A stretch of DNA of 64,000 bases from Lanius collurio (GCA_020086605.1 JACBWW010000003.1:1637101-1701100), one strand, 5' to 3'; positions 1 through 13,756 are shown, counted from the first letter of the stretch. The notes: generated by a model not told the origin, from the sequence alone. Translations and numbers: made by a program.

Positions 1-1848
1 CCAGAGCACCTGCGGGCTGGGCTAACACAGAGAGCTCACCTCCCTCTCGCCCGGAACAAAGCCCAGGGGAAGCCTGTGCTTTGCCTGCCTCGAGAAGTGG
101 GCTCATTGCTGCTAGCAGGCATTCAAAACCACCAGCTCCTCTATTCTAGGACTAATCCACTTGAAGATCTTTTCTCCTCTTCCTTCCCTGCCCTGCTGAG
201 GGGAGTTGTCACCTAAATTATAATATTTGTAATTGTGCAAACCGTAGTTAATTATAAATCTAGCTATCCAGAGAAAGGTGACAGCACGCCAGTGCCTGGA
301 GCAGCGCTATCTGTTTGAACACGGTCTGTGATGGCTGCAATTATGCTAAGGAGTCATGGAAGAATAAGAAACTGCTACATCAAACATCTCTTCTCAAAGG
401 CAAACACAGTGCAAATACCTTGCTCCCCACTTCAAGACAAAGTCCTAAATTGGTTAGGTGCCAGGAAAAAAAAAGGTAGGGTTGATCTAAATGCAAAGAA
501 AATAAAGAGATCAAATAATTTAAACAAGCAACAAAGAAAATAATAACTCATTAGAAACACCAGGAAAAAAAAAATTGAAGTTTTCATTTAGAGAAACACT
601 GACCTTGTAACTGTTTTCTCTCCCTGCTTGAAATACTTTTACTAGCTTAATGAAAAAGAAAAACAAATTTTAAAGAACCTGAGGGTCTTTTATAAAACAG
701 GCTTGTAAATTATATCCATATATATAATACCTCTTCTATTGCAAAGTTAAGCACTGAAAACAGTAAGTAAAAGTTGCTAAAAAAAACTCAAGCCAAATCA
801 GTGCTAAACCAGGTAGTCCTTACACATAATTTTACTTGCAAATCAGTCACAGGTTAACATAAAAGGTTTTGAATATTTAAGTATACTTTCCCATGAAGTA
901 GCTTACAGGATTTTGTTATCTCCAGTAAGAGATACTTAATTTCCATTCTGAAAACCGGGTCTAAATTTTCAGGTCTTCTGCAGCACTGTATAGATTTTGT
1001 ATAGTATACACATAGACATCATCACAGATCTCAGAATTATTTCTGGACCCAGTAGGCAGCAGAATTACCTTGGCAAAATTTGAAAGACTTAATTTCAAAT
1101 GTCATACAGGGAGTTTCAATAGATTACACTGACTTTGTAACAATGTCTACAATGAACTGCTGGGACAAAACTGAAAACATTTACACCAGGAAGGCCAACC
1201 ACTACCACTGGCCATTTTGGAAAACGGACAAATTTTAAAAAAATCAAAACCCACCAAGAAAAATACTCAGAAACTAACTACAAACAGGATACATCTACTT
1301 CAAAGTGTTGTGAAACAAATATAGCTCCACCATTTATAATCTTAACATGCTCAATTTGTTCTGCAACAAACATATCAATATACATGTTATGTTCATATAT
1401 ATCCATATGCATACACAACATGCAGTCAGCCATAAAATCTTCATTCAGATATTCATCATTTACATATAACCAATAATAAAGTGGGGGAAAGTACTCTCTA
1501 CTAGTCGTTGAATGCTTCCTGATTAGGTTTGAAATTAGGTTTTTAAACATTACTCAAGCAGCATGGTGTGCATCAAACAAAATCCTTATAGGATGCAAAA
1601 AGCTCTTTCTGCTCTCATCTAAGTAAAAATAACTGAGTTTTAGCCTTATAGCTATTTCTCTAACATAGAACAATGTAAACTATTTTCTTAAGGTTGTCAT
1701 TGTGTACTGGCAGTAGTATCGCACTGGTGGACTGATTTCTCACATTTCTTTTCAACAGCAAATGTATCTTTTATTTTAACAAGATTAATGTAATTTTCAT
1801 TAGACTATCACCAATATTTTAGAAAAACATGGCTAGATATGACCTAGA
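1..1848. other. AT-rich non-coding stretch, no gene seen
   Basis: The first 130 bases are somewhat richer in G+C; the rest is AT-rich with short A-runs. The longest open frames are about 90 codons (1278-1550, minus) and 71 codons (328-543, plus). Neither has a recognisable protein pattern, and their composition simply follows the AT-rich DNA. I see no repeat, RNA gene or promoter signal. It may be intron or intergenic DNA. Confidence 0.6.
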
Positions 1849-2068
1849 TCACAGAATCATAGAAAAAAATCTAGGTTGAAAGGGACCTCTGGAGATCATC
1901 TGGTCTAACTGTTCTTGAAAATAGGGCTTTAAAATAGATTTTCCAAGGTCCTATCAGGTCAAACCTTAAATACTTCCAGCAAGACTTCAATACTTCTATA
2001 CATAACCTATTCCTAGAGTTTAATAGTTCTCAAAGCAAATATTATTTTTTCACCTAATATTCAGGCAT
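1849..2068 (-). mobile_element. CR1 non-LTR retrotransposon, 3'-end fragment
   Basis: The block opens with the reverse complement of the CR1 3' terminus (ACAGAATCATAGAA), then the familiar 'ggttgaaagggacctctggagatcat' type stretch in diverged form. Homology fades near 2068 at 'tcacctaatattcagg'. Only about 220 bp of the 3' region survive, as usual for 5'-truncated CR1 copies. Many substitutions and small indels indicate an old insertion. No coding sequence remains. Confidence 0.9.
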
Positions 2069-3377
2069 CTAATTAAAAAACAAACAAACAAAATCCACAA
2101 ACAAAATGAAAAAAAACAGTAAACAACATAAGCCTCCTGTAAACAAAAGCATTAATATTTGAAGTTAATGTCTGCAGAATATTTATTTCAAGTAACTACA
2201 GCTTTATAACAGAAGTAACTGGCCAAGTCCTATAATAACTTGGTAATATATCGGTGAGCCCTTCTGGTGAGTGCCTCTGGCAACATTCACTGTCCTAGAG
2301 AGTCACACAGGTATGCCAGGGTGCCTCTGAGCGTGCACCTACTATTATTCCCATCTCTTAGGATTCCAAGCTGCCAATTCTCCAAGTCTGAGCCCTCCCC
2401 CTCTTCTCCCAGATCCCAAGCCTTTGTGAGTCCTACTCATTCCTCTGTCCTGCCAGTCTTGAGCAGCTGTCAGACAGAGGATGTAGAAAGCACCATGTAG
2501 GCAGTGACTGAACATAAGTCACTAACCTGTTCACTCTCTGCCGTGTGGGCAGAGCAATACAAACATCTGCAGAGGCTCACACAGAAGGCCCAGCCCTGGG
2601 GCAGGCAGTAACCTCTTTATATAATTTACAGCTTGATGTCTTTAACACATTACACATATAAAATGTGTTGAAACTAACCAACAGAACTGGACATTACTGG
2701 TGCGGAGATGGACAACCATCACACTTTTTAAACAGCAAAACTCAGGAGCTGAGTATTTACTTGACCCAATGTTGCTTGAGGTCAGCTGACAGCACATCAA
2801 AGTTAAAAGTATGAAGACACAGAAACTTGCACCTCATTTACTTGTCACACATCAACTGCCAAAAGGGATCTCAACAGATGGAAAAGAAGGACATTAATAA
2901 AGCCAGGCTCCTTATGCTGTCTGACCTTATCTGCTGGCAAGAGGCACATTTGCTGATTGCCTTGAAATTGCCATCTAATCAATCCAGTAAAACAGGCTTT
3001 TTTTATTACCCATGTTAAAAGTTCAACTTTGCCTTATAACATGCAGATGGTTGTAAAGCCAGTTTTTCTCCACACTGCCAGAAAAGCAAAGCAAACATGC
3101 TTTAAGGAGTGCTGCGAGCCATCTCTAAAAAAGAGAGGCCCTTTCACAGCTCTGGGTGCCAGCACGTGGCAGTTGAGGACCACTGATATGTGCAAGACTC
3201 CTGCAGGGCTGTGACCATCCACATAACCGAGGTGGCACCTACAGGAACACTTTCTTTAGAGTTTCCGCAACATTAGGCCTACAATCTACTTTTGTAAAAA
3301 AACTTATAAGGATAAGCATAGTATCTTAGGGTTAGAAGTAATTTTACCTAATTAAATAAACTACCCCTTCTAGTCCC
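2069..3377. other. Non-coding stretch, no gene seen
   Basis: AT-rich DNA with an A/C-rich low-complexity tract near 2076-2106 and a weak 8-bp-arm inverted repeat (AACACATT / AATGTGTT, 2644-2669). A slightly GC-richer patch lies at 2260-2600. Open frames of 60-77 codons here resemble no known protein. Confidence 0.55.
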
Positions 3378-3683
3378 TAAAAGGATACTACAAGAAAGCT
3401 GGAGAAGGAATCTTTTGCACGAGCATAGTGATAGGACAAAGGGGAATGGCTTTAAACTAGGAGAGAGTACATTCAGATCAGATATCAGGACAAAATTCTT
3501 TCCTGTGGGGGTGGTGAGGCAGTGGACGCCTCAGCCATGAAAGTGTTCAAGGCCAGGTCTGATGGGGATTTGAGCAACCTGGTCTAGTGGAAGGTGTCTC
3601 TGCACACGACACAGAGGTTGGGACTTGATGATCTTTAAGGTCCCTTCCAATCCAAACCATTCAATGATCCTATGATGATAAGC
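3378..3683 (+). mobile_element. CR1 non-LTR retrotransposon, 3'-end fragment
   Basis: Forward-strand CR1 3' region of about 300 bp. Recognisable landmarks, in order, are 'acaagaaagctggag', 'gtgataggacaaagggg', 'ggctttaaact', 'ttcaaggccagg', 'aacctggtctagtgg' and the terminal 'ccattcaatgatcctatga'. Relative to typical copies there is an internal deletion near 3522, where 'gaggcagtgga' runs straight into 'cgcctcagccatgaaagtg'. It is truncated at its 5' end and non-coding. Confidence 0.95.
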
Positions 3684-4462
3684 AGTGGAGGAGATGAAAC
3701 TATGTTGGGTGTTTACACTAATGCGTTCCTTTTATAAACCTCTGGGGGACAGAAGGCAGAGGCACAAACATGAGACAAAAAAAAAACTTCTAATTTTTCC
3801 TTTGGCAAATGAAGTGGTAACGAAGTGGTAGTGCTCGACACTTGGGAGACTTAGCAACATTCAGATTTATTTCCTTCATACCCAGTTAACATTGCTTGTA
3901 ATTGCCTTTGTCTGCTTGCTTTGACACCTAAAAGAGAAATTTGAAGCCAGTTGTTTTATACTGGGAAAGATTTACGTCCTGGGTAATCACTAAAAAAAAA
4001 ACCCAAAACCAAACAAGGATGACAGCAGTACCCAACACTATTCCCAGTCAGTCCGACACAGCAGGCACTGGTTAACAAGTAACAGAAGTTGTAACTGATA
4101 ATAGTAACAAAATCACTTGCTCCTGAGAGTTCTCGGTGACAGAGCTAACATTAGACAACAACACAACAGATTCTACAGGCTCACTTTTAAGACTACATTA
4201 ATTAATCTCTGCAAATTCTAATGTAAAAGGATATTATTCTTCAAAACTTTTCAATAAAGGGACAGAATCTCCTTCATAAGCTAAAGGAAATGGTTAACAC
4301 ATAAGAAAGATTCTGTATAAAACAGTCACAACTCCACTGGAATCCTTTTGCTCCAAGAAGATGGAGGGGTTTTTTGAAGAAACATTATTTATACTGTGTT
4401 TTCAGAATCAAGAAGTCAACACAAATAACAAGAAGTTATTCTAGTGATGAATTATCTTTATC
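3684..4462. other. Non-coding stretch between two CR1 copies
   Basis: AT-rich sequence with an A/C-rich tract at about 3991-4014 (a run of A followed by 'cccaaaaccaaac'). No gene, repeat family or regulatory motif was recognised. Confidence 0.55.
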
Positions 4463-4675
4463 AAAATCATAGAATCATTTAGGCTGGAAAAGATCTCCAG
4501 GATCATCAAGTCCAGTCACTAATCCATGCCCCTAAGTGCCACATCTACGTGTCTTTTAAATACCCCCAGGGATAGTGACTCCACTACTTCCCTGGACAGC
4601 CTTTTCCAAAGTTTGCTAAATCACTTAATTAAGAAAACTTTCCTAATTCTGAACATGCCCAACTTCATATTCCAC
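4463..4675 (-). mobile_element. CR1 non-LTR retrotransposon, 3'-end fragment
   Basis: Begins with 'aaaatcatagaatcattt', the reverse complement of the CR1 3' end, then 'ggctggaaaagatctccagg' and 'atcatcaagtcca'. The stretch ends near 'aacttcatattcca'. It lies in opposite orientation to the copy about 0.8 kb upstream. It is old, 5'-truncated and non-coding. Confidence 0.95.
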
Positions 4676-7600
4676 TGCATCATTGTTAGATTACCACAAG
4701 ACCATTGATGGCTCACAAGTCAGATAAATTTGTTTAGAAACCATGTATAGTCAGACGAATGACACTCACCGTAAAATCAAATGCACTGCTATCTCAGGAT
4801 CTAAAGCCGATATACATTAACATGTAATAAACAGGGTTTACCAGTTTAACACAGATTTTACACGACTGTGTAATAGTGTTCTTCTGTTCATAGTGACAAG
4901 GAGAAATAACTGTGATGTTGTAAGCCTATGCAATCTGCTACAACAAAAGTGTGATCTTCCTGACTCACTCCAGGGAGATACTACCTGATATACGTAGTGC
5001 ACTGTCTAGGAGCAAAGTGCTGTCAGCCAATTCAGGCTCTGTAACTTGATAGGAACAGAACACTTACATGATCCATCAGTTATTTGGTACCTTTGGTCAA
5101 AGGCACCACATATCAGGACACGAATTAATTGAAAGATTAAACACATATCTGAAAAATAATAAAGCACTATCTGTTCAAAAGAGACATAAGACAAAAAAAC
5201 TACAAAACACACAACCCACAACTTTTCCCATTATTAAACACTGAATCACTTCCTAGTTACCACGAATCACTGTGCTTTCCTTAATCCTGGAGCCTTATCA
5301 GCTCCCAAGTGCCAAATCACCAGCTTCCCTTAGATAGGTATCTTTTTCTCCAGGTGTGCATTTTCAATATGAATGGCAAGCACACTAACCAAAGCTGAAG
5401 AATAAACTTAAAAACCATGGAATTTAATGAACAGAAAGCTACAATTAGGACAGCTGATTTACTACAAGAATATTCCAGGGAGTTCTAAAATATGTCAGGG
5501 ATTTTTGGTTTCTTGTCATATCAGTACTGCTCCCTGAATGGTGCGGTCCCACAGAAATTTTCTCTACTTATTAAACTTCCTGGCAACTACTTCAAAGAAA
5601 AACTGTGTTGCTAAAGTCAAACAAATCTGAAAGAAAGAAGAATAGAAAACTTCCTTCGTGGCTGCAAATATAAAACCATCTATGTGCAGTCTTATTAAAA
5701 GCTGTTAATATATACAAAGTACAGTATCACAAGTATTTTCACAAATTAGGAGTTGTTTAATATTTGCAGATCTGAATTTTCTCTCAACCTCAAATTGCCT
5801 ATACTTTTGGAGTAAACCAGAAAGTATTGATTCCCCCCCAAATTGCTTCCCACAATTATAAGTTATAAACAAATATTTGTAATTTTATCACTAGTGTGCA
5901 ACATTCAATGAAACAGCCATCAAATGCTGCATACCTCAACAAGCAGCCTATGCTGTCTTGTTCTACTATTCCGTTTTTTTAATTGTTTTATTAAATACAT
6001 GGAAAAATTATGTATTTTTAACTAAGCAGTCAAACTCATGCATGGCTAAATTCTTAGCAACATTTTCAGGCACCATGCAAAATAAACTAAATTTACAGAA
6101 TCTTGCTGTGAAGATAGAAAGGTTTATGAACATTAAAACAATAAAGTCTTTCCATAAAAATATTCTTAAAAGACATGATCTTTTTTCAAACTAATTATTA
6201 AAAGAATAATGAACAAGATGATTTCTAGAGTGGCTTATGCTCTACCCAAAGTCAAGCTGACCAATGAGTTTCCATCAAGTGAAAATCATGACATCTTTTT
6301 TAGGCATCTGAGAATGTCACAGATGAAAGTGGCAATGGGCAGAATAGATATTAAAATTGCAACCAGGTTTACACTATTATTAATACAAGGATTGTTCTAA
6401 TAAATAACTGTACAGATTCACAAATGGAGAGAATCAAGCTTCAAAATTGAGTTAGGCAAAGGAAAGGGTGGAAATCTTAATCAAACAGCAGTAGTCTAGG
6501 CAACTCTATGTGAAAGAAGAAATTATCAGAGTTCAATAATTTTATCCCCTTAAAGTCTTTTGATAATTAACACAATCTACTCTCACACTGAATCCAAAAA
6601 TAAGAAGCCAGGGACATGATAAAAGTTTTAACTATACCATAACTATGAACTTAATGCACTCAGTAGGTCACGATGTTAAGCAAATGTTTTTAAAGAAGTT
6701 TTCAAAGTGCTTTAATAAATCTGATATACAGATAAATACATATGGCTAGAAGCAAAAACTAGAAATTATCTCATCCTACAACAACCTCTGAAACCCAATA
6801 AGGACAGCTTGTGCTCACTAGGTTGTTCAAAGATGCCTTTCTTTCCTCCAGTAAACATGGGCTCACATGTTCTGAAAGAACAATGTGAAGATAAGGCAAG
6901 CTGTACTTCAGCATGTGCTAGCTGATCTTCAACTTGAGCAAAGTACAATCTGCTTTATCTATATGCTCTTAATGTGTTAGTTAGAATATCAGCAACAGTC
7001 AAGAAGATACCTTCTTCCACACAAAGCACTAGCTTTGAAATAACCATGCCAAAAAAAATACTTGCATGTCCTTAACTTCAGGTACACGTCCACATTTGCC
7101 TCAATCAAAAGCTGTACCTCCTTCTATACCATTATATTTCCAGAAGCACAGCTCCTCCCCATCTACGTAGGAATATGGGAAAAACCCCCCAAAATCATAA
7201 AAATTATGAAAAGTATTTAGACTGACACAGATGTAGACATAGAATACAACTGCACACACCTCCAACACCTGGGATAAAAATCTTGAGTTTAAAAAACAAA
7301 AAGCCCACACCAAAACTGAGTGAAACAGCAGAGATGAGACCTCTGCATATTCAGGCCCATCCCTGGGGAACACCCCATGTTGAATAAGAGCATCCATAGT
7401 CACAGAACTGTAGGCAAACAACACAAGAACAACACTACAGTACAAAAATCCCACAAGTATACAAGTCACAGCTCAGGCTCCCAGCTTTGATTCATAAAAT
7501 GCGTCATTCCAAAGAGCGTAACTGTATCATATAACTTGCTAGGGAAATAGCCATGGTTACTCATCACAGTTTGGTGTTATGAACCACTGGCTTTCCATAA

Positions 7601-8431
7601 CACTGCACACACCAGATTAAAATCTCTCTGGGGGGGGAGGGAGAGGATAGTGGGAAATCAATGAACAAGATGTCAAATCATAACTACTTTCATACTCTAA
7701 AGTGCAAATAAAACAGCATCTGACTTAGTAGTGAAATAGTTCACTGCTGATTTCAGCTGCTTACAGCTGCTCCTTCTCTAGGACATTTTTTTAAAGTCTT
7801 GCTCAGGCTAAGGAAGGAAAAAAGTCAGGTTCAGAGTAAATAATAATTTACTTGAAAAGAAAAGGGGCTTTTTGCTTCTTGCTACACAAAAAGTCAAATG
7901 GTAGCTTTACTTTGTGCACGTGCATGTTGAATTTCACCGTTAAATCATATTGCTGAGGCACAATACCACTGGTTAGTACCACTGGCACGTGTCAGAATTA
8001 CCAAAATTAGAGCTACCACCAAAACACTGCAACTGCATTTGCCACCTACCAAGGCTGAAGCATTTTATGGTTTCATACCAATTTTACTGTTATTTCTCTT
8101 TCAGAAAATATAAAAGTGAAGTATATTTTGTACTTTCTACCTTAACATTTCAGAAATTAAATCTTTTAGCTTGTTTCAAAGGTTACGTGAACTGAAAGGA
8201 AGAGTACACAATTAGTTTTATATGACATTGCAATAGAAGATTAAAGAGTTGGAATCACTTGAATCACTTACTGTACACCCAATTTTCTTCTTGCAGAGAA
8301 CATAAAAACACACTGATTTTATTTTCACTTTGAATAATGAAAAACCTCTTGAATTCCTTGTAAAACTTTGCCTTTTCACTAAGATACTACACATGTACAG
8401 GTCTGAATTGAAGACTGGCTTTTGCTTCATT

Positions 8432-8465
8432 ATTAATTTCATTAATTCATTAATTCATTAATTTC
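8432..8465. repeat. Short tandem repeat, 8-bp period (ATTAATTC)
   Basis: About four tandem units of ATTAATTC: two exact copies (8441-8448, 8449-8456), with one-base variants on each side. A small AT-rich microsatellite, likely polymorphic. Confidence 0.85.
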
Positions 8466-9007
8466 TATGAGCAACATCACTTAATGTTAGTGGGAAAGTT
8501 CTAAAAACAAAACCAGTGACTGAACCCCGTGACTGGTAAGTTACTACCTTAATACTACACAGTATTGATTGAGAATAATTACCTAACCAATTTCAGAGTG
8601 TACCAGCCATCAGCTTGAATTAGTAAGATAAAAGGTGGTTGTTGACAAAGATGATAGAGTAGGTGGCTGTGACAAGGGTTACTACATTGCCTCTTGAAAC
8701 ACATTCACCGAATTGGTCAATAGAAGCAAGCATGAAACATACTACTTTGGCTTTATTTTGACCCTGCGATGCAAGGAAAAGAACCCATTTCACTTATGGC
8801 AAAACAACACCTTTCAGAAAGCCTAATACTCCTTCTGCTAAAAAAGGAATTGAGACCACTTATCTTGAAGAGTTCCTCTCAGCTCTAAATCCTGAAAAAC
8901 AGTTTCCTCCACAGTGTTTTTAGTCAAAATTCAAAGCTTGGGACACTCACTCTCTCCCCCTAACATATGTTGCTGTGCTTGTATCAAACCTAAACTTGCC
9001 AAGAGAG

Positions 9008-9039
9008 GGAACTGATGAAATTATAGTTTCATCAGTTCC
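9008..9039. repeat. Perfect 13-bp inverted repeat (stem-loop), 6-nt loop
   Basis: The left arm GGAACTGATGAAA (9008-9020) and right arm TTTCATCAGTTCC (9027-9039) are exact reverse complements, separated by TTATAG. Pairing stops at both outer edges. The arms are not simple-sequence DNA, so a chance origin is less likely than for AT-only palindromes. Probably a fold-back replication product; it is too short for a canonical microRNA hairpin. Confidence 0.9.
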
Positions 9040-10994
9040 AATATGACAGATTAACATATGGTCATAGCATGCACAAGCTTCAGTGCTTCTGGGATTTCTG
9101 TTGTATTTGTAAAACTGCATTACTTGTCTAATGTTCTGTAATCTTCATATTGAGGAGACGTTTGCAGATGTTTAACATAAGGAATCTAGTCAAGAGAGAT
9201 ACATCAGACCAGACCACTCCTAATGATTTTCATTTCAAACAGAGGCCATTAGGATAATGTGCTGGTTCAGACTTAGGGACCTAGAGCCTGCCGAGATCCA
9301 CGTTATGCAGTGATATGCTCTCCTGTTAAATCAATGATGACAGTTCTTGGACAGAACTGCATTTCTTAAAAGGAGAAGTGTTGATATAGGATGGAGACAC
9401 ATGCTGAGATGGGATCGTAAGACAATGTGAGACAAGAAGGCCCTTGAACCATGGAAGAGCGACAGACAAAGCCGGAGGAACTTTAAGAACTTTAAGTAAA
9501 GAGACAAAATTCTGCTTGTATCTATTTCAACTTTTTTCTGAATCTGATTTAAAAATATCTTGCATCTTCCTGAGGAGTACCAGATGGATAATCTGTACTC
9601 CAAATGTATGCCCAGAGCCCATATTTTGCTTGGACATCTCTAACTTGCAAGCCAAGAGCACGTGAGACTCACCAGGCGAACAACAGTACAGAAGTGCACC
9701 AAGAACCTACAAAGTTTTCAAGTCTCTCTTGATTCTTCCTGGCCCAGAAGACGGGAACCTTTTGTTACCATTACTCACATGTAATGTTTGGAAATCTAAA
9801 CGAAATTCTAGCAGACAGGCATGACCAGACTTCAGCCTCACAGTGATTTCAGCACAACTCAAGCAACCAAATAATGTATGCAAGTATCACTGTTTTCTGC
9901 AGGGAGAAGGCTCAAGACTATGAATGCAGTTTGACAACAGGAAGAAAAATTAAGACCAAAAAAAAAGCTTTAAAAAGCAAGATATTAGACAATGTTTTCT
10001 ATAGTATCTGATTTTGTAGCATTTCATGAATGCAGGGATATGAAAAGAAAGAGAAGGAATACAAAGTCCCACACTGGACACGTGACTAGGTTTCGTATTA
10101 CAATGCTAATAATAGAAATTAGAACTACTCAGTGATGTTCAGTACATGCTGATTGAAGGCAATGGTATCTTAGAGTACAGGGAATTAGAATAAATTATCT
10201 CAAGGTACGTCAGGATGAAACTTGCAGCACATCTGTTACTCCACTCCAACTGTTTGTGTGCCTGCTATTTTCCCTCAGTAAACATCTCGACAGAAGAATA
10301 ACTTATCTCACATTAATTCCCACTTGTCATGGGGAAAGACCACATACACCTTCTGACTTTTAGGCTTCGATAACAAGGTAACACTACAGGTCAAGAAAAG
10401 CACCCAACTCCAAGAAAAAACCATGGGCAGAGCGTTTCTAGTTGATACTGACACTTCCCCAGCCTGGATTAAGTTGCCTAAACTCTGCCTCTCCCACAAG
10501 CTCAAGAGACAACCCCAATTCAGCGTTACTTGATTGATTCCTATTCAAGTTAATCACCCCATGCTCTAGCCCAAGGTATACAATGCTTCCATCAGGGGCT
10601 ATGCCAGAGCTATGGGTTCTCACCACAAGACAGACACCTGCAATCTGGATGTACTAGTGCTCATCAATGTTGTGCCAAATCCCCCTTGCCAACTAACACC
10701 ATGCACTCAACACCACAGAACAAAATGTACACTGCACTGCTACACACAGGCAGCCAGAACAGAAACCAATGCTACAGACTAACATCAACTAACACAAGCA
10801 GGAAGCAAAATAAATAATTTGTGCTTTGAGTACACTCAAAGCTGTAGTTTGGGGAAACCAACTGAAAAATGTTGCTCTCTAGCTTTTGAACTTCTGTGCA
10901 AACTTTTCAGTAGATGAGTACACAGCGTTGCCTCTGACAGAAATCAGTTCTCAAGTTCACAGTTAAGAAGCTTAAGGAATGTGTTTCTCATTCC

Positions 10995-11035
10995 AAAAAA
11001 AAAAAAAAAAAACAACAACCAAAACCAAACCCACA
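10995..11035. repeat. Poly(A) tract with A/C-rich extension
   Basis: A run of 18 A (10995-11012) is followed by 'caacaaccaaaaccaaacccac'. No retroposon body or target-site duplication was recognised beside it. Confidence 0.85.
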
Positions 11036-13416
11036 CAAGGTTTCTATAAAACTTACAATGAACATTTACCACATTTAAAACAATGAGATTGGTAATTGTG
11101 GTCCTTATCACCACTAAACTACATTTTACTTTTAACTAGTTGATTTTTAATGAACAAATACCCCTATGCATAGATGCCAGCATGACAAATATTATTTGTG
11201 AACAAAGTGACAAAACAGAAAAACTGCTCACTGTACTGGCATTTAGTCCACCTTGGAGAATTTAACATTAATGACTTCTGCGCACCAGACTTTCGGTGTA
11301 GTGCCTATGTAAGGTTACTCTTTCAGTGTCTACGTAAAGCTATCATTTACACATTGGTACAGAAAATGGGTCACAGCTCAGAAAAGTAGGGACAGCTGTC
11401 TCTGCTATAATATCGACTATGAAAAAAAAGTCCACCCAAGATCTCTAGAAATCAGCTGATATTTTAGACTCCTGGATTGGATGAAAATAGGATTTATCAT
11501 GTGATAAGTCATGAACATATGCAAGAAGATCATGATATTACCACTAGCTTTTTTGTTACTTCTGTCTACTGCATTTACCACCAATAATACAAAATTATTA
11601 ACTGAGAAGCAGTTATGGACATTTGCAATTTAATAGCACATCACTTAACCATAGTTTTATCAGCATCTTACTTTGTACCAAAAGTATTTTGGAGGAATGG
11701 GGGTAGAGAGTTAAGTATTGTACAGTACAACATACCCCTGTGATATTACCCAAATTTATGTCCTGAAATAATGAACGGTTCCAGTCTTAGAATATGCAAA
11801 AAGTTGATAATGGAAACATTAGAAATGCTTATTAAGTCAAAGAGAGAGAGAGATGACAAGTGTCAAGAGTTCTTCCAGGAATACACTGCCATGAATATTA
11901 GAGTGTTTAATGAAACAAAATTAATCTTATCATCACAAGTTGGTTCTTCAAATGAGCAGTTCTGTTAAGTGTACTTAGAACTATGTGGAACATTACATTT
12001 TTTCTTATGAACTAGAAAACAAAAATGTATAAGGCATTTGTCACCAACCTGTCAAGACACTTTTGCCACAAGACAATGCCAGAGAACATCACCATCATAA
12101 AAAATTAGCATTTATACTGCATTAGCAAGCAAGTCTTTCTAGATATGATAACTGAGCAGACCCTTCTTCCCCACAGTTCTGTTTGGTATCTGTTTCCCTT
12201 ATCATCAAACACACTCAGGTAATAGGGTTAATTTGCTTCTTGCACAACTAGTTTCAAAAAATCTTTTCTTTAGAAAAAGTGAAAGTGCAACTGCCCTGCA
12301 AAGCTAAGAAAATATTTCAGACATCTACATTCACTTTTTATAAATAATGTTTCAATGCAATATTGTGCAAAATTAATTCTTCAGTAATATATGTATTTCT
12401 ACTATAAGGGCAGTTTGGGATTAACAGAGTAGTAGTACCAATATTTAATAGCATTAAAGCACTAACTTATTCTGCTTTCTGTTACACAGGTATTAGAGCA
12501 GTAGCAATTTGTGTGACGGGCTGCAGAGAGCCACAAGGGAAGCAACCATCCTAGTAAGGAAAACAAAAAAATCCCAATTGTACCTTTGAAAGAGTGGAAA
12601 GCGAGAAGCAACAGAAGGAGAAACTGACTAATTACTTCGGGTAAGTTCAGTCAAGAGAGGAAACGAGAAATGCCGCAAGAATGATATATTAAAAGAACTA
12701 TCCTATTTTACTGCTGTTGCATCTGTTCCCTAACACCAATGAGGCAAATAGTTGTCACACTTCACATACATGGATACGTATCTTAGAAAAATCTCCAATA
12801 TATGAGGTATCTGTACTTTATCTCCCCAGGGGAAGTCAGCACCCAAAATGCTAAAAAGTAACCGCTGTGGAGCTCCGGCAGCCTTTGTGGTGGGGCAACT
12901 GCCTCTAACTAGCCTGTGGTACTGTATCTCCGGGGCTTTGGGGTTCTGATCCATCGGCAGACCCCGTCCATCCCTCCGGGCAGGGGTACAGGCAAGGCCA
13001 CTCTTCGCCCGCAGCGCTCGTCCCCTAAACACGCCCGAGGCACTCGGAGCTCGAGAAAAACTCTCGTGTCAGGTGCTCTGCCAACGATTTGGGGAGGAAA
13101 AAAACCGGGATTAGAGAAGGAGACAACCTCGCCCTATAGTAACAGGCAGCAAAGGCGAGCGCAGGGGACGGGACGGGACCTCCCCCGGTGCCCGGCGCTA
13201 AATACACAAGGCGCGGAGCGGAACAGAAAACAGAGGGGCAACGCGGAGCGGAGCAGCGCTGCCCCCCGAGGGCACGGCTCGGCGGGCGAAGGGCTGACAC
13301 CCGGCCCGGCACGGCCGCGCACCTTCCCGCTCGCTTTCTCCCGCGCCAGCCGCCGGGAGCAGCGCTCGCCCCCGCTCTCCCGCGGGGCCGGCGGACAGCC
13401 AGGCACCGGCGCGAGG

Positions 13417-13711
13417 NNNNNNNNNNNNNNNNNNNNNNNNNNNNNNNNNNNNNNNNNNNNNNNNNNNNNNNNNNNNNNNNNNNNNNNNNNNNNNNNNNNN
13501 NNNNNNNNNNNNNNNNNNNNNNNNNNNNNNNNNNNNNNNNNNNNNNNNNNNNNNNNNNNNNNNNNNNNNNNNNNNNNNNNNNNNNNNNNNNNNNNNNNNN
13601 NNNNNNNNNNNNNNNNNNNNNNNNNNNNNNNNNNNNNNNNNNNNNNNNNNNNNNNNNNNNNNNNNNNNNNNNNNNNNNNNNNNNNNNNNNNNNNNNNNNN
13701 NNNNNNNNNNN
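13417..13711. other. Assembly gap (295 N)
   Basis: A run of 295 undetermined bases in the most GC-rich part of the CpG island. Sequence dropout at extreme GC is a common cause. The odd length suggests an estimated gap size rather than a fixed placeholder. Any transcription start, first exon or start codon here is invisible. Confidence 0.99.
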
Positions 13712-13756
13712 ACAGAGCCGATCCCGCTCCCGCCGCCAGCTCCGGTTCCTGCGCCT

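Larger units (their letters stand above)
4676..12859. other. 8-kb AT-rich non-coding stretch, no gene seen
   Basis: No recognisable coding exon, RNA gene or dispersed repeat was found. The longest open frame is 122 codons (7101-7469, minus). It is rich in Phe, Cys, Tyr and Val, as expected for chance translation of A/T-rich DNA, and matches no family I know. Local structures (an 8-bp-period repeat at 8.4 kb, a stem-loop at 9.0 kb and a poly(A) tract at 11.0 kb) are listed separately. The stretch adjoins the CpG island, so it could be a first intron if transcription runs leftward, or upstream DNA if it runs rightward. Confidence 0.5.

Noticed and set aside
1690..1740. Segment resembling the 5' part of U4 snRNA ('actggcagtagtatcgcactgg')
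   Set aside because: Only about a dozen bases are similar, the rest of the RNA and its Sm site are absent, and no other snRNA feature is seen.
3034..3240. CTCF-like 'ccgaggtggcacc' near 3228 and 'acgaggtggctg' near 52949
   Set aside because: Too many mismatches to the core and no supporting CpG-rich context.
7101..7469. 122-codon hydrophobic frame (minus) that might suggest a membrane protein
   Set aside because: Its Phe/Cys/Tyr/Val-rich composition follows from A- and C-rich plus-strand DNA. No family pattern or codon bias supports it.
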